Source: a virus
Virus record (IMG/VR): IMGVR_UViG_3300030012_001987
Location: 1-58,459 of that record
Length of the DNA stretch: 58,459 nucleotides
Reading direction: 5' to 3' (one strand)
Part shown: positions 1 to 8,648 of the stretch, in pieces
Layout of the letters: each line of letters starts with the position of its first letter
How positions within the stretch are numbered: position 1 is the stretch's first letter
Program-made: the position numbers and the translations under genes
The notes under the pieces: model-generated
Told to the model about the DNA's origin: nothing
Seen by the model: only the letters and a program-made list of their open reading frames with translations
Databases searched by the model: none

Positions 1-72
1 GGCTTCTACTTTCTTGGCCTTTTCCATATTAGAGCGACCACTGTATATTTTAATCACATCTTCCCAACTCAT
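1..72 (-). CDS. Structural-module protein with N-terminal W motif (partial)
   Basis: Only the first 24 codons are in the window; the reading frame runs off the left edge. It starts with ATG behind an AAGGTGATTGAA ribosome site and begins MSWEDVIKIYSG, the same N-terminal peptide carried by the next genes downstream of it in transcription order and by most proteins of this module. Function unknown. Confidence 0.6.
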   Translation of the reverse strand, partial: MSWEDVIKIYSGRSNMEKAKKVEA

Positions 73-77
73 TTCAA

Positions 78-416
78 TCACCTTGGTCTATTGCCTATTT
101 TACCGCCTAGAATTGTTTTACCTTTGACTTTATTTAACAAAAGAGAAACAACACCTAATTTATCAGCCAACTCGTCTATCTTTTGTGTTTTCATATCACT
201 AAGAGTATCATATAATTCATCTAATGATTCATCTTGACTTGCTGTAGATAAAATTCGTAGAGGTTTCATAGCAAGTGCAAGTTCATCTCTAAGATTAATC
301 ATCGCGCTTTCTCTTCTATCATCATCTTGAAACTCCATTTGTAATCTAGTTTCTTCATCACTTGCGCTTTGAGGGATATACCCCTCTCCGTATTTCACTA
401 TATCTTCCCAACTCAT
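78..416 (-). CDS. Small W-motif protein, unknown function
   Basis: A 112-residue, mostly helical, charged protein that begins MSWEDIVKYGEG. The rest has no recognisable domain; the middle is Asp/Glu-rich and the last 25 residues are basic and Gly-rich. Its start overlaps the end of the preceding gene (413-739) by 4 bases (ATGA), so the two are probably translationally coupled. The shared N-terminal peptide suggests it goes to the same place as the other proteins of the virion module, but that is inference. Confidence 0.75.
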   Translation of the reverse strand: MSWEDIVKYGEGYIPQSASDEETRLQMEFQDDDRRESAMINLRDELALAMKPLRILSTASQDESLDELYDTLSDMKTQKIDELADKLGVVSLLLNKVKGKTILGGKIGNRPR

Positions 417-739
417 TCTAACTTCCCCTTCTTCTTTGGATAAATCTCTGCTCTCAACTGGTTGTAAAGTGTCTCGTAGTCTTTCCGTAACTCAGACGCA
501 GTAGCAACTAGGTCTAAGTTGTTCTCATCAAACTTCTCAAACTTCTTCTGCATGTTCTTGTCGTTCTTCACCAAGTCAAGACCCTTCATTGCAGTCAGCA
601 AATCGGACAACTGCGTTATCTCCTGACCCATGAACTCAGACGGTTGTGCAGACTGTAGGAGTTTCTTTATCTTCTTCTTTTCCTTTTGGTCAAGTTTCTC
701 CACTAGACCATCTGCTTTCAGGATAGTTTGCCAACTCAC
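413..739 (-). CDS. Small W-motif protein, unknown function
   Basis: A 108-residue protein beginning MSWQTILKADG, followed by a lysine-rich helix and a predicted all-helical, coiled-coil-like body; the last residues are KKKGK-type basic. It overlaps both neighbours by 4 bases in an ATGA arrangement. No enzymatic motif is visible. Probably a small structural or internal virion protein, judged only from its place in the head/tail operon and its N-terminal motif. Confidence 0.75.
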   Translation of the reverse strand: MSWQTILKADGLVEKLDQKEKKKIKKLLQSAQPSEFMGQEITQLSDLLTAMKGLDLVKNDKNMQKKFEKFDENNLDLVATASELRKDYETLYNQLRAEIYPKKKGKLE

Positions 740-1923
740 TCGTCTTCCTCCTCTTCATCGTACAAATCATGGGCCTCTATTATGTTTCTGAATTCTCTGT
801 GGAACTGGAATGGCCTTGGTTCCTCTATCTCCTTGAGTTCATTTACGACTCCATCGTTGATGAAATCATCCCTTCTTGTTATCTCAAACACATGCATCAG
901 GAACTCTATTGCTGTTAGGTACTTCTCGATGTTATCCTCTGTGTTCTCATCTTCTCCTTCTGCATCCAAATAGTCATCATGCATTTCCATTACGTCTTCT
1001 ATGAGTATGTATAGTGCGCTTTCCAAGTCATCGAATGATGACTCATCAAACAGAGCGGGAAATGCTTCCAGCAAGTTATCCTCTCTGATTAGATTGAATA
1101 GTTCGTCTAGGTTGTTCTCATCGAATCTGACGTATCTCTCTAGTCGGCTTCTTGATTCCTTCTTGTCGTATGGTGTCATGGCTTCCATACCCAAGAAGTT
1201 AAGCAAGTCCTCCCACACTTCCTTGGATGTCTTGCCATTGTACATCTTGTATCCTAGTTCTTCTTCCTGCATCCACTCCTTTGTCTCGTCATCGAACCTA
1301 GCGAGTCTGATTGGTCTTTCTAGGTAGACCTCACGTACAGGTTGTGCTATTCTCTCGCCTAGATACAGGAACTCGTTTATCTTGTCCTTGAACCTTGCAA
1401 ATTGCGTAGACCATTCCTTTGTGAACTTCTTCTTGTTCGGGAACTTCTCTTCCATCTCTGCTGGGCTGTTGAACTTTGACACCATTCGTAGGATTTCCTC
1501 TAGACTGTCGGCATTCAATTCCCTACTAGCGAAGGATTGTCTCTGCTCTGCTCTTCTCTTCATCTCTGTAGTGTAGTTCCTTTGTAGTTCCTCTAGGATT
1601 TCCTCTATCTCTCCTCTTGCTTGGTACTCAGGTGACATCATCTCCTCTGATGTGGATGCTGATGGCAATGCTTCAATCATCCTCAACGCTTGAGTCGCAT
1701 TAGCCATGAAACCCGGATTGTTGCTATAGTCTTCGCTTTCAGTTGCTCTTCTGTCTTCCAAAGGTGCTGGTTGAGTCAGCAGATTTGGGCCGAAGTCCTC
1801 CCCGTACCTCTCCCATGTCTCTGCCGCATCTCTCAACTCTCTAGGGGTTAGATTTCCCCTCAAGTCATATATGTCAGAATGGACTTCCTCACCCTGCTTT
1901 CTGAGGATATCCATGAATGACAT
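736..1923 (-). CDS. Acidic helical structural-module protein
   Basis: A 395-residue acidic protein that begins MSFMDILRKQG, a variant of the module's N-terminal motif with Phe in place of Trp. The body is highly charged and predicted helical, without catalytic motifs or membrane segments, and ends in a run of Asp/Glu. It starts a few bases after the stop of gene 1928-2152 (sequence CCATGGTGATTGG before the ATG gives a GGTGAT ribosome site). I do not recognise the family; scaffold, head or neck component are all possible. Confidence 0.75.
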   Translation of the reverse strand: MSFMDILRKQGEEVHSDIYDLRGNLTPRELRDAAETWERYGEDFGPNLLTQPAPLEDRRATESEDYSNNPGFMANATQALRMIEALPSASTSEEMMSPEYQARGEIEEILEELQRNYTTEMKRRAEQRQSFASRELNADSLEEILRMVSKFNSPAEMEEKFPNKKKFTKEWSTQFARFKDKINEFLYLGERIAQPVREVYLERPIRLARFDDETKEWMQEEELGYKMYNGKTSKEVWEDLLNFLGMEAMTPYDKKESRSRLERYVRFDENNLDELFNLIREDNLLEAFPALFDESSFDDLESALYILIEDVMEMHDDYLDAEGEDENTEDNIEKYLTAIEFLMHVFEITRRDDFINDGVVNELKEIEEPRPFQFHREFRNIIEAHDLYDEEEEDE

Positions 1924-1927
1924 CCAA

Positions 1928-2152
1928 TCACCATGGTATGTTTTCTTTCTTCAACTGCTTCTTCTTGGGTAGGAGAATAGCATCAGGGATATCAGCGGAG
2001 TTGGGTAGTGGCTTTGACTTCGTATTTGGGTCAATGCCTCCTATTGAGAAATCACGGTTCTTCGTGATTCTGCTCTCATGTTCCCTTCTTTCCTCGTTCC
2101 TTGCCGCTTTCAATTCTCTTTCCAATTGTCTTACGCCTTTCTTTTCACTCAT
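1928..2152 (-). CDS. Small basic charged protein
   Basis: A 74-residue protein taken from the ATG at 2152 (MSEKKGVRQLERE), which overlaps the stop of the preceding 41-residue gene. A GTG nine bases upstream would add three residues. It has a basic helical N-terminal half and a Pro-rich tail ending KENIPW. No W motif and no known domain. It is too small for a confident role. Confidence 0.6.
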   Translation of the reverse strand: MSEKKGVRQLERELKAARNEERREHESRITKNRDFSIGGIDPNTKSKPLPNSADIPDAILLPKKKQLKKENIPW

Positions 2153-2270
2153 CTTTGTCACCTTTCTTGTCTTTCACTGCATCCTTCATTGGCTCTTCCT
2201 TATCGCCATCCCCATCGATGTCAATAAAGTCGGGCTTTGCATTTTTCTTCAATATTTCTTGCCATTCCAT
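2145..2270 (-). CDS. 41-residue W-motif protein with Asp-Gly loop
   Basis: Starts ATG behind GGAGGAAGGAAT and begins MEWQEILKKNA, so it carries the W motif. It then has DFIDIDGDGDKEEPM, an Asp/Gly-rich loop resembling calcium-binding repeats, and a basic Lys-rich tail. It ends TGA overlapping the next ATG. It is below usual gene-caller length, but the start signal, shared motif and 8-base overlap support it as real. Function unknown. Confidence 0.6.
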   Translation of the reverse strand: MEWQEILKKNAKPDFIDIDGDGDKEEPMKDAVKDKKGDKDE

Positions 2271-2371
2271 ATTCCTTCCTCCACAAATAATCTAATTCTC
2301 TCGTCTGTCTCCGCATTCAATTTGTCAATCTCTTCTTTCCATTTCCTTGCTATCTCAAGCAGTCTGCTCAA
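2249..2371 (-). CDS. Possible 40-residue helical peptide (TTG start)
   Basis: An open frame of 40 codons between the portal gene and the 41-residue gene. It could start at a TTG overlapping the portal stop codon and reads as one amphipathic helix (SRLLEIARKWKEEIDKL). It fills an otherwise empty 100-base gap in a region with almost no gaps and overlaps the next gene by 22 bases. There is no ATG, so confidence is low. Confidence 0.4.
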   Translation of the reverse strand: MSRLLEIARKWKEEIDKLNAETDERIRLFVEEGIWNGKKY

Positions 2372-4005
2372 CCAACCCGCCTCTCACTACGCCTATCGAC
2401 ATTTTCATTCCCTGCTTCTCTTGGCAAACCGCTGAATCTCTTATCGGGACCAACACTCATGCTCGGTTTGTTCCTTCCTTTCACAGTAGCGGGTTTACCT
2501 GCTTCTTCGGCAGTTGGCCTAGTTCCGGCCTCCATCATCTGACCTAGTTGTGACTGGTCGATGTTGGTTCCAGCATACGGGTCTAATTCGATTTCATCTT
2601 CTTGTTGTTGGTCTTCTGGTTGTGGTGGCTTGACGTAAGTGAATCTTCCTTCGTCATCCATATTGACTTCAAATCCGAGGTTCTTGATAGCCGCCGCGAC
2701 GTTCACCTCAATCTCCCTCTTCCTCAGTTTGGCAATCTCATCCTCTTCCTCTGATGGTGGCAGTTTCAACTCCCAATCACTGATACCGAACTCTGCTGTC
2801 ATAAATGGGAACACGTAATCGTTCCAAATCGTCTGTGCCATCTCGACTGCTCTATTGGTTACGAGTATCTGCATACCCTCGTTGTTCAATCCACCACTAG
2901 CAGAGTTGTCTGCCATGAATACCTTGCTGACTCCATAGAATCCTGATATCCTGTCTCTCAAGTCATCCTTGACAGACATGTAATCCATCTCTTTCAGGCT
3001 ATCCATGAACTTCACCCACTCGACGGAACCCTTGCCGCCTTCCGCTTCGATTCCCATCACAGGGATGAAGTGCGGGTCTTTCTCCATCTTCTCCTTGACG
3101 CTTCGCCAAAATGACCTCATCGAATCTATGTTTCTAGTCTGAACTGCTAGTAGACCCTTTGGCATTCTAGCCTTGGTATATGATGAGTTGACGTAGTTCT
3201 CCATTGCTATCAGAGTCGTAACGTGATTCCATAGCGTTATGATTGGTGACAGTCCATACATCCTACCGGGCGAGTATTTGCTGAAATGCAAAACCTCTCC
3301 CTTTGTGAAATACTGTTCTTCTCCCTTGACTCTATTTACATAGTGAACAGGGTGCAGTTCCGAGTTGCATTCTTCACAAAGGGCAGTGGGGTTTGTTTCT
3401 ATCCTGTCCCTGTGCTTGACGCAGATGTATCCACCCTTTCCTCTCTCACCCATGTCGTTAGAGTAGATGTGCATCGTAACGGGGTCACCACGATAGACCT
3501 CTTTTATTCGATGCATACGAATCTCGTTATTGTTATCCATGAAGTACTCCTTCACTAGGACAAGATAGGCATCATCCATGATATTCAGGTCATCCTCTAG
3601 TTCCTTCAATACGTCTATGAACATCTGCTCTGATTTGTTGACATAACCATCTAGGAATTTCTGAGCATACTTCAACTGGTCAGGGTTCGGCTTCTCTAAG
3701 TTCATCGAGCCACACTCTGCACATTGTTCAACAGGCGATTGATGTTCCTTCCCACAATCAGTGCATTTCTTGACGAACTTCTCCTCCCATAGGTATCCTC
3801 TTCTGAATATCTCCTGCTTGAGTTGAGTAGTGCAAGTCCTGACTATCACCGACTGCTGTGCTATGTGGTATATCACAGGAGATGTGAGTAGATATGATGT
3901 GTCCTTCTCCTGAATCCCCGGATTGTATATTGTCCTGTCTGCTGGTTTTGGAGTCGTCCTACGAAATAGGTTTCCTATTCTGAATCTTCTCTTCTCATCT
4001 GCCAT
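2368..4005 (-). CDS. Portal protein with two zinc-knuckle insertions
   Basis: 545 residues; the length, position directly after terminase and the endonuclease gene, and the pattern YSPGRMYGLSPI with an acidic C-terminal region fit caudovirus portal proteins, the dodecameric ring through which DNA is packaged. Two Cys-rich inserts are visible: Cys81/84/95/98 (CTDCG...CAECG) and Cys195/His198/Cys210/Cys213 (CVKH...CEEC), each able to bind one zinc. The C-terminal 100 residues are Gln/Glu/Pro-rich and probably disordered. The neighbouring TerL strengthens the call; the portal fold itself would need a profile or structure search. Confidence 0.8.
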   Translation of the reverse strand: MADEKRRFRIGNLFRRTTPKPADRTIYNPGIQEKDTSYLLTSPVIYHIAQQSVIVRTCTTQLKQEIFRRGYLWEEKFVKKCTDCGKEHQSPVEQCAECGSMNLEKPNPDQLKYAQKFLDGYVNKSEQMFIDVLKELEDDLNIMDDAYLVLVKEYFMDNNNEIRMHRIKEVYRGDPVTMHIYSNDMGERGKGGYICVKHRDRIETNPTALCEECNSELHPVHYVNRVKGEEQYFTKGEVLHFSKYSPGRMYGLSPIITLWNHVTTLIAMENYVNSSYTKARMPKGLLAVQTRNIDSMRSFWRSVKEKMEKDPHFIPVMGIEAEGGKGSVEWVKFMDSLKEMDYMSVKDDLRDRISGFYGVSKVFMADNSASGGLNNEGMQILVTNRAVEMAQTIWNDYVFPFMTAEFGISDWELKLPPSEEEDEIAKLRKREIEVNVAAAIKNLGFEVNMDDEGRFTYVKPPQPEDQQQEDEIELDPYAGTNIDQSQLGQMMEAGTRPTAEEAGKPATVKGRNKPSMSVGPDKRFSGLPREAGNENVDRRSERRVG

Positions 4006-4006
4006 A

Positions 4007-5341
4007 CTATGCCTCCGTCTTTATGACTCCCTCGATGACATCCATCTCTGCCATCTTAGAGTTCTCATGGAACTTGGATACTGTGTCTATGTCTATGCCA
4101 TATTTGATGAAGTCATAGTTGGCATTGTCCTTGTGGTTCTCATACTTCATCAGTTGGAACAACTCCTGTCTTCGGGGTTTGTACCACTCGGCCTTCTTGT
4201 GAGACTTCTTCATTCTAAGCAGTTCCAATAGTATGTCTGCGTTTGCCCCTTTCATTTTCAAGAAGGGTCTGCACTTTGTAAGAATCTCATTCACATCCGC
4301 CGCTGAGTAGAAGTTCAGTCTGTTGACAGGCTTGGTGTCCTGTGGTGATTTCTGGTCTAGATGTAATCTTCCACACCCAAGGGATTTGTGCATCTCCATC
4401 ATAAACGCCTTACCTCTGTCCCCTGTTGCGACTAGACCGACTCTTGGATTAAAGTTTTTATCCATTGTAATATATCCATCAGAGTCTATGAAAGCGGCAG
4501 TGTATGCATAGATGTCCTTTTTTATGTCATCACTGAACTTGTAGAAAGCACCATCCACTGTGGTAATGTTCTGAGTCCTAGCCATCTTTGAGATTATGCT
4601 GGGTGATGTCTTCTTGAACAGATTCTTCGGAAGCCTCTCATGTATCTGTCTAGCCGATATTCCCGGCTCCTCACAAACAGCATGGAGTATTTCCTGCTTG
4701 ATTACATCCTTCGGGCTGATACTAGGCATGTGTTCCTTGATTATCTTCTTGAACTCCTTCTTGCTATTGGTCATCTCCTTGGTCAAGGAGGAGTAGTCCG
4801 AGTTGTATGGCATCTCTGCTCTATCGAGCCTAGCCTCCCAATACTTGCAGAGGGAGTCAATGGCATCTCTCCTAGTGTTCTCGTCATGTATGTATGAGAG
4901 TTTGATTAGTTGCTCCTCGGAGCAAACCATCTCCTTGACGACGGGCTTGTACTTGGAAATCCAGTATATCCTGTCTATCGTGTTGTCCAAGTGTGATGCG
5001 TATCCCTTGATTAGGTTGTCAATCGATTTCGTGATTGCTATCTTCTGCTCTCCTTTCAGGGTTCTCCGATAGTCCTTGAGTTCCTTGATGAGAGATGGGA
5101 TGTCCTTGCCCTCTACCTCGTACTTCTTGAAATCGTCATTGAGTTGCTTCTTGGCATCCGATAATGAGATGTTGTGTTCTACTGCGAACTTCTTCTCGAT
5201 GTCGAAGTGGTTTGTGGTGTTCTGCTCTGACAACCAAGACCTCTTGAGTTCATCAGACAGTCGCTTCTGCTCTTCGACTAGCGTTTCTTCCTCATCGGCA
5301 AGAGAGGCCATCTCCCTGAGTTTGTCTCCCTTTTCTCCCAT
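4007..5341 (-). CDS. LAGLIDADG-type endonuclease with winged-helix region
   Basis: About 444 residues from the ATG at 5341, which has AGGTGA five bases upstream (a GTG nine bases earlier is possible). The N-terminal 200 residues are charged and coiled. Residues about 210-270 look like a winged helix (EILHAVCEEPGISARQIHERL). Residues about 281-289 carry the LAGLIDADG-family helix (AAFIDSDGYI), followed by GLVATGDRGKAFMMEMHKSLG and a C-terminal basic patch. Only one copy of the motif is clear, so it would act as a homodimer or is a degenerate monomer. It sits between terminase and portal, genes that normally adjoin, so it is probably an inserted free-standing homing endonuclease. Confidence 0.75.
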   Translation of the reverse strand: MGEKGDKLREMASLADEEETLVEEQKRLSDELKRSWLSEQNTTNHFDIEKKFAVEHNISLSDAKKQLNDDFKKYEVEGKDIPSLIKELKDYRRTLKGEQKIAITKSIDNLIKGYASHLDNTIDRIYWISKYKPVVKEMVCSEEQLIKLSYIHDENTRRDAIDSLCKYWEARLDRAEMPYNSDYSSLTKEMTNSKKEFKKIIKEHMPSISPKDVIKQEILHAVCEEPGISARQIHERLPKNLFKKTSPSIISKMARTQNITTVDGAFYKFSDDIKKDIYAYTAAFIDSDGYITMDKNFNPRVGLVATGDRGKAFMMEMHKSLGCGRLHLDQKSPQDTKPVNRLNFYSAADVNEILTKCRPFLKMKGANADILLELLRMKKSHKKAEWYKPRRQELFQLMKYENHKDNANYDFIKYGIDIDTVSKFHENSKMAEMDVIEGVIKTEA

Positions 5342-5350
5342 TGCATTCAC

Positions 5351-6793
5351 CTACAGATTCAGTCCCAAAATACCCGGTGGTATTGCACTACCAGCAGGTC
5401 TAGTTGGAGTTGTATCGAACAAGTCCATGTCGTCTAGTAGAATAAAGTTCTCCCCCGGAGATTGGGTGGCGGCATTGGCTAGAGCGAGGCTCATAACCAA
5501 GTCGTCATGCGCACCAACTCCCTCAAACCTACCAGAGTCAGTGATGCTGAACATGGAAAGTTCCTCAATCAAGAGGTTAGTCAACCTTCTGCTGGAATTG
5601 TCGCCATAGGGAAAGTTGAATTTTCCATTCTCTATGTTCATTTGCAGGTTCAGAATTATCTCCTGCTTCTTCTTCCTCGTAGTGTCGAAGTCCTTGATGT
5701 TCAAATCAGAGATGCTTCTCAACTCCTGTGTGAATGCCTTAGCGAAGGTGTTGGTCTCATACAGCACCACCTCTGGTTGGAATATCTTTCCTATCAGTCT
5801 AATCTTCTCGATGTTCTCTCTGAACTCAACGTTCTTGGCTCGGTCAACATGCACAATTGTCTTGTTAGCCTCATCATCCACCTCAAGCACAGTGATTACG
5901 TTGTAGTCACCATCAGTCGAGATAGCGGGGTCAACTCCGACGTAATACTTGAATCCCTTATCTCTCCTATTGCCTAGTTTCAGAACATACTCCTTGTTCT
6001 TGCAGTTCTCGATGAACTCAGGATTGAACAGAGAAGTGCCTGTTGATATCGGTACGCATAGGTATTCCCTTGTGAACTTGAGAGAACCTATCTCAGCCTT
6101 TCTCTGCATGAGTGCATCATGGTCCCAACGCTCAGGCCAAAGTGGTTCATTCAGTGAGTTGAGACATGGGTACTTGGTGACTGTATACGCTTGGTTCTCC
6201 TCCAATTGGGAGAAGATGTCGGTATATGTAAATGGAGTGCCAATCATACGGAGGTTGGATGTGTGGTGAAGCGTCGGTATCATGTCACCGAAGAACCAAT
6301 CAGTCACTCGCTGTATGGCGGCTAGGCTGAACTCCTTCAACGGGTCGTCAATGATAATCTCCTGCGGGTGAAGACCACGAATCTGAGAGCCAACTGACCT
6401 CTCAAGTATGGCATTGCCATTCGTGAGTTGTATGTTGCCGATAGCCCAGTTGCGTGATGGCCGGAACTTCTTGAGTGCTGGGTGATTGAAGTATCTGTCA
6501 ATCTCCCTCATGTGAACTAGGGTCTGCTTCTGGTTCGATGAGATGTATAGCATCTGATATGGCGGCTCTTGGAATACCAGATTCCATACCACCCAGCAAT
6601 GCATGAACACGGACTTGCCGTGGTCACGACTACAGATGATGACAGTCCTATCCGTGTTCTGCATGGACTCCAACCACTCTTCCATGTATGGTGGGAACAT
6701 CATGCCGAGTACGTTCTGGAAGAAGTAAGGGAAGGATGTCTTCGACAATTCCATGTCCATAGCCGACACGAAGTCCATGTCATCTAGTTCCAC
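5351..6793 (-). CDS. terL: Terminase large subunit (packaging ATPase/nuclease)
   Basis: 480 residues with both terminase domains. ATPase: an unusual Walker A, SRDHGKS (residues 55-61, with His where most have Gly/Ala-Gly), and Walker B EIIIDD (145-150). RNase H-like nuclease: Asp288 in YVGVDPAIS, Glu346 in LYETN, and Asp430/Asp431 in GAHDDLV. It drives DNA into proheads and cuts at headful or site-specific ends. It begins with GTG, spaced 7 bases from GGGGGAGAATATA and overlapping the previous stop. It is the most reliable caudovirus marker in the window. Confidence 0.93.
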   Translation of the reverse strand: MELDDMDFVSAMDMELSKTSFPYFFQNVLGMMFPPYMEEWLESMQNTDRTVIICSRDHGKSVFMHCWVVWNLVFQEPPYQMLYISSNQKQTLVHMREIDRYFNHPALKKFRPSRNWAIGNIQLTNGNAILERSVGSQIRGLHPQEIIIDDPLKEFSLAAIQRVTDWFFGDMIPTLHHTSNLRMIGTPFTYTDIFSQLEENQAYTVTKYPCLNSLNEPLWPERWDHDALMQRKAEIGSLKFTREYLCVPISTGTSLFNPEFIENCKNKEYVLKLGNRRDKGFKYYVGVDPAISTDGDYNVITVLEVDDEANKTIVHVDRAKNVEFRENIEKIRLIGKIFQPEVVLYETNTFAKAFTQELRSISDLNIKDFDTTRKKKQEIILNLQMNIENGKFNFPYGDNSSRRLTNLLIEELSMFSITDSGRFEGVGAHDDLVMSLALANAATQSPGENFILLDDMDLFDTTPTRPAGSAIPPGILGLNL

Positions 6794-7818
6794 TATATTC
6801 TCCCCCTAGTGCGACCTAACAACGAAGTTATCTGTTCTACTCTTTGTTCCTTTTTTGCTATTCTTCTGTTTATTTGTCGGATAGTCATTGATATTCTATT
6901 CTTATCCTTCTGCCTTTTCACCTTTCTAAGACCACCAAACTGTCTGTCTACTTCTCTTGTGAGTTCCTGTATCTCTTTACCCAATTTGGTTTGTTCTTGT
7001 ATGAGTTCCTGTCTCCTCTCTGGTGTCATTCTGAATGCCTTTATCCTCTCCTTATCATTATCCCAAAGTGGTTTGAATGTTGGATTCATCGGATGTTCGA
7101 CTATGTTACTAGTGGGATATACACTATCAAAGGCAATAACACTAGATTCGTTATCGAGTCTTTCTGGTGTCAAACCCGTTTTAGTTTTCTCATATGTGTC
7201 TTTTATTTTCTTCTTTCTATATGTTACAGAGTAAGTATCATCGTCGGCATCTGCGAATGAATAGTAAATGCCACTACCCAATGCTCCTATTTTGTCCACT
7301 ATCTCTGCTAGGTTTCCATTTACCTTCATGCCAGCCAATTTGGGATTCTTTGCTTGGTACTCAAAATGCGGTCTAGTTGTAGCGGTGTTCTTTAGATTGT
7401 AAAAATAATCTGTTATTCTACCTGATGGTTCACTATCATCATAGTCATAGAGTCTATTTTCGTTCCCAACATTTTGATGCTTATCTCCGCCTAAGTCTTC
7501 TCCACCTAGTTTTAGAACATTGAACCAACTCATAGATTTCTTGTATCCAGATGCGTAAGCGGCGGCGGCTTGTCTTTCAGCATCTTTGCGATTTCTGTAG
7601 ACCTTTCCTTTGCTACCCCACTTGTAGCCGCCCTTGACTCTACGGATTGGTATTCTAACCCCTCCTCTTGAACCAACCGTGAAGTCCCTCGTCTTTCTCT
7701 CTGCTGAACGTGCCAGCCTTTCTTCTCTTTGGTTTTCCTCTCTTTCCCGCTCTTCTCTTGTAATCCTTGCAAGCAGAGCAAGTCGGTCTGCATCTTCTCT
7801 TCTGTCCCTTGGATGCAT
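6793..7818 (-). CDS. Structural-module protein with YKWG/ASGY basic module and W motif
   Basis: About 341 residues if started at the ATG at 7818 (TAGGAAAG upstream). The frame is open to 7869, and an ATG at 7533 would give a 246-residue form. In order: an Arg/Glu-rich helix; a basic module GGYKWGSKGKVY...QAAAAYASGYKK, a short motif seen beside head genes of many uncultured phages; the W motif MSWFNVLKLGG; then a long helical C-terminal region. Because the YKWG module lies upstream of 7533, the longer form is favoured. That makes its first 160 bases overlap the PAP2 gene in another frame. Role unknown. Confidence 0.65.
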   Translation of the reverse strand: MHPRDRREDADRLALLARITREEREREENQREERLARSAERKTRDFTVGSRGGVRIPIRRVKGGYKWGSKGKVYRNRKDAERQAAAAYASGYKKSMSWFNVLKLGGEDLGGDKHQNVGNENRLYDYDDSEPSGRITDYFYNLKNTATTRPHFEYQAKNPKLAGMKVNGNLAEIVDKIGALGSGIYYSFADADDDTYSVTYRKKKIKDTYEKTKTGLTPERLDNESSVIAFDSVYPTSNIVEHPMNPTFKPLWDNDKERIKAFRMTPERRQELIQEQTKLGKEIQELTREVDRQFGGLRKVKRQKDKNRISMTIRQINRRIAKKEQRVEQITSLLGRTRGRI

Positions 7819-8644
7819 CTTTCCTACCACAAGGTTCGGTTCCGGGCTTATCGTCGGTGCAAGACGCACAACTAACCCAATCCTTGGCTATTATCTCCTG
7901 CCAACTCTTACTGACCTTATCAGAATCTAGATACGCATCAGCAATCAACGCACCGACTTTCTTGCCAGTCTCGACATCACTTGGGAAGTGATTGCCCATC
8001 TGTATCCTTGACATGGATATCTTCTCTGCCATCTTGTTGAGTTCCTCCTGCTTGTCAGGGTACTCCTTTCCTAGTATCTTGGCAAGGGCATATGACTCCG
8101 TTGCATGTCCACTTGGAAATGACGGGGTGTCATCTGTGCTAGTCACGGATTCTATCTCATCTGATATCTCATATGGTCTAGGTCTTCCGTACTTCATCTT
8201 GAGTTTGATTATGTGGATGTCAATGTCCTCGATTAGTTTCTTCCTATCTTCCATCTTTTCCCCGACTATGTTCAACATCATCTCATGGTTGTTCATGTCT
8301 AGGTCTTCTATCTCACTCTCATCGATTTTCTTATCTTTCATAACCTTGAGGACTTTAGGTAGTTCCTCCTCGTTAGATGGGTGTGAGTACTCAGGGAATG
8401 TAACGTCGAAACTAGGAGTCTTTTCCAGAAGTTTCTGCTTGTCATCAGGTAGCCTATCGACCCACTTTGACTCGGCTTTGGTCAATGCTTTTTTTTTTGA
8501 GTTGCCCCAATTAGCCGCGCCTACTTTACGGCACTGCACTAAAGCACCTGACGCGTATGCAGAAGGCCATTTGGTGTATCGGCTTCTGACCTTGCGATAG
8601 CAAGCGTCTTTCTTCTTCTTCAAGTCTTCAAACCAGAGTTCCAT
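7655..8644 (-). CDS. PAP2-type acid phosphatase fused to basic Cys-rich modules
   Basis: 329 residues from the ATG at 8644, which has GGTGATAGC upstream and directly follows the previous stop (an upstream frame adds 15 residues). The N terminus carries the W motif ELWFEDLKK and a basic module (KWPSAYASGALVQCRKVGA). The centre has all three signatures of the PAP2/class A acid phosphatase family: K...GRPRPYE, SFPSGHATE and SRIQMGNHFPSD, with the catalytic His of the last motif. A second W motif (KSWQEIIAKDW) precedes a Cys/Arg/Lys-rich tail (CRPTCSACKDYKRR). It probably hydrolyses phosphate esters or lipids; there is no membrane segment. Confidence 0.8.
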   Translation of the reverse strand: MELWFEDLKKKKDACYRKVRSRYTKWPSAYASGALVQCRKVGAANWGNSKKKALTKAESKWVDRLPDDKQKLLEKTPSFDVTFPEYSHPSNEEELPKVLKVMKDKKIDESEIEDLDMNNHEMMLNIVGEKMEDRKKLIEDIDIHIIKLKMKYGRPRPYEISDEIESVTSTDDTPSFPSGHATESYALAKILGKEYPDKQEELNKMAEKISMSRIQMGNHFPSDVETGKKVGALIADAYLDSDKVSKSWQEIIAKDWVSCASCTDDKPGTEPCGRKDASKGQKRRCRPTCSACKDYKRRAGKRGKPKRRKAGTFSREKDEGLHGWFKRRG

Positions 8645-8648
8645 GCTA

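Noticed and set aside
7530-7793. Third overlapping minus-strand frame of 87 codons between the PAP2 gene and its neighbour
   Set aside because: No recognisable modules; the other two frames carry conserved-looking motifs, and this one has the composition of a shifted reading of basic codons.
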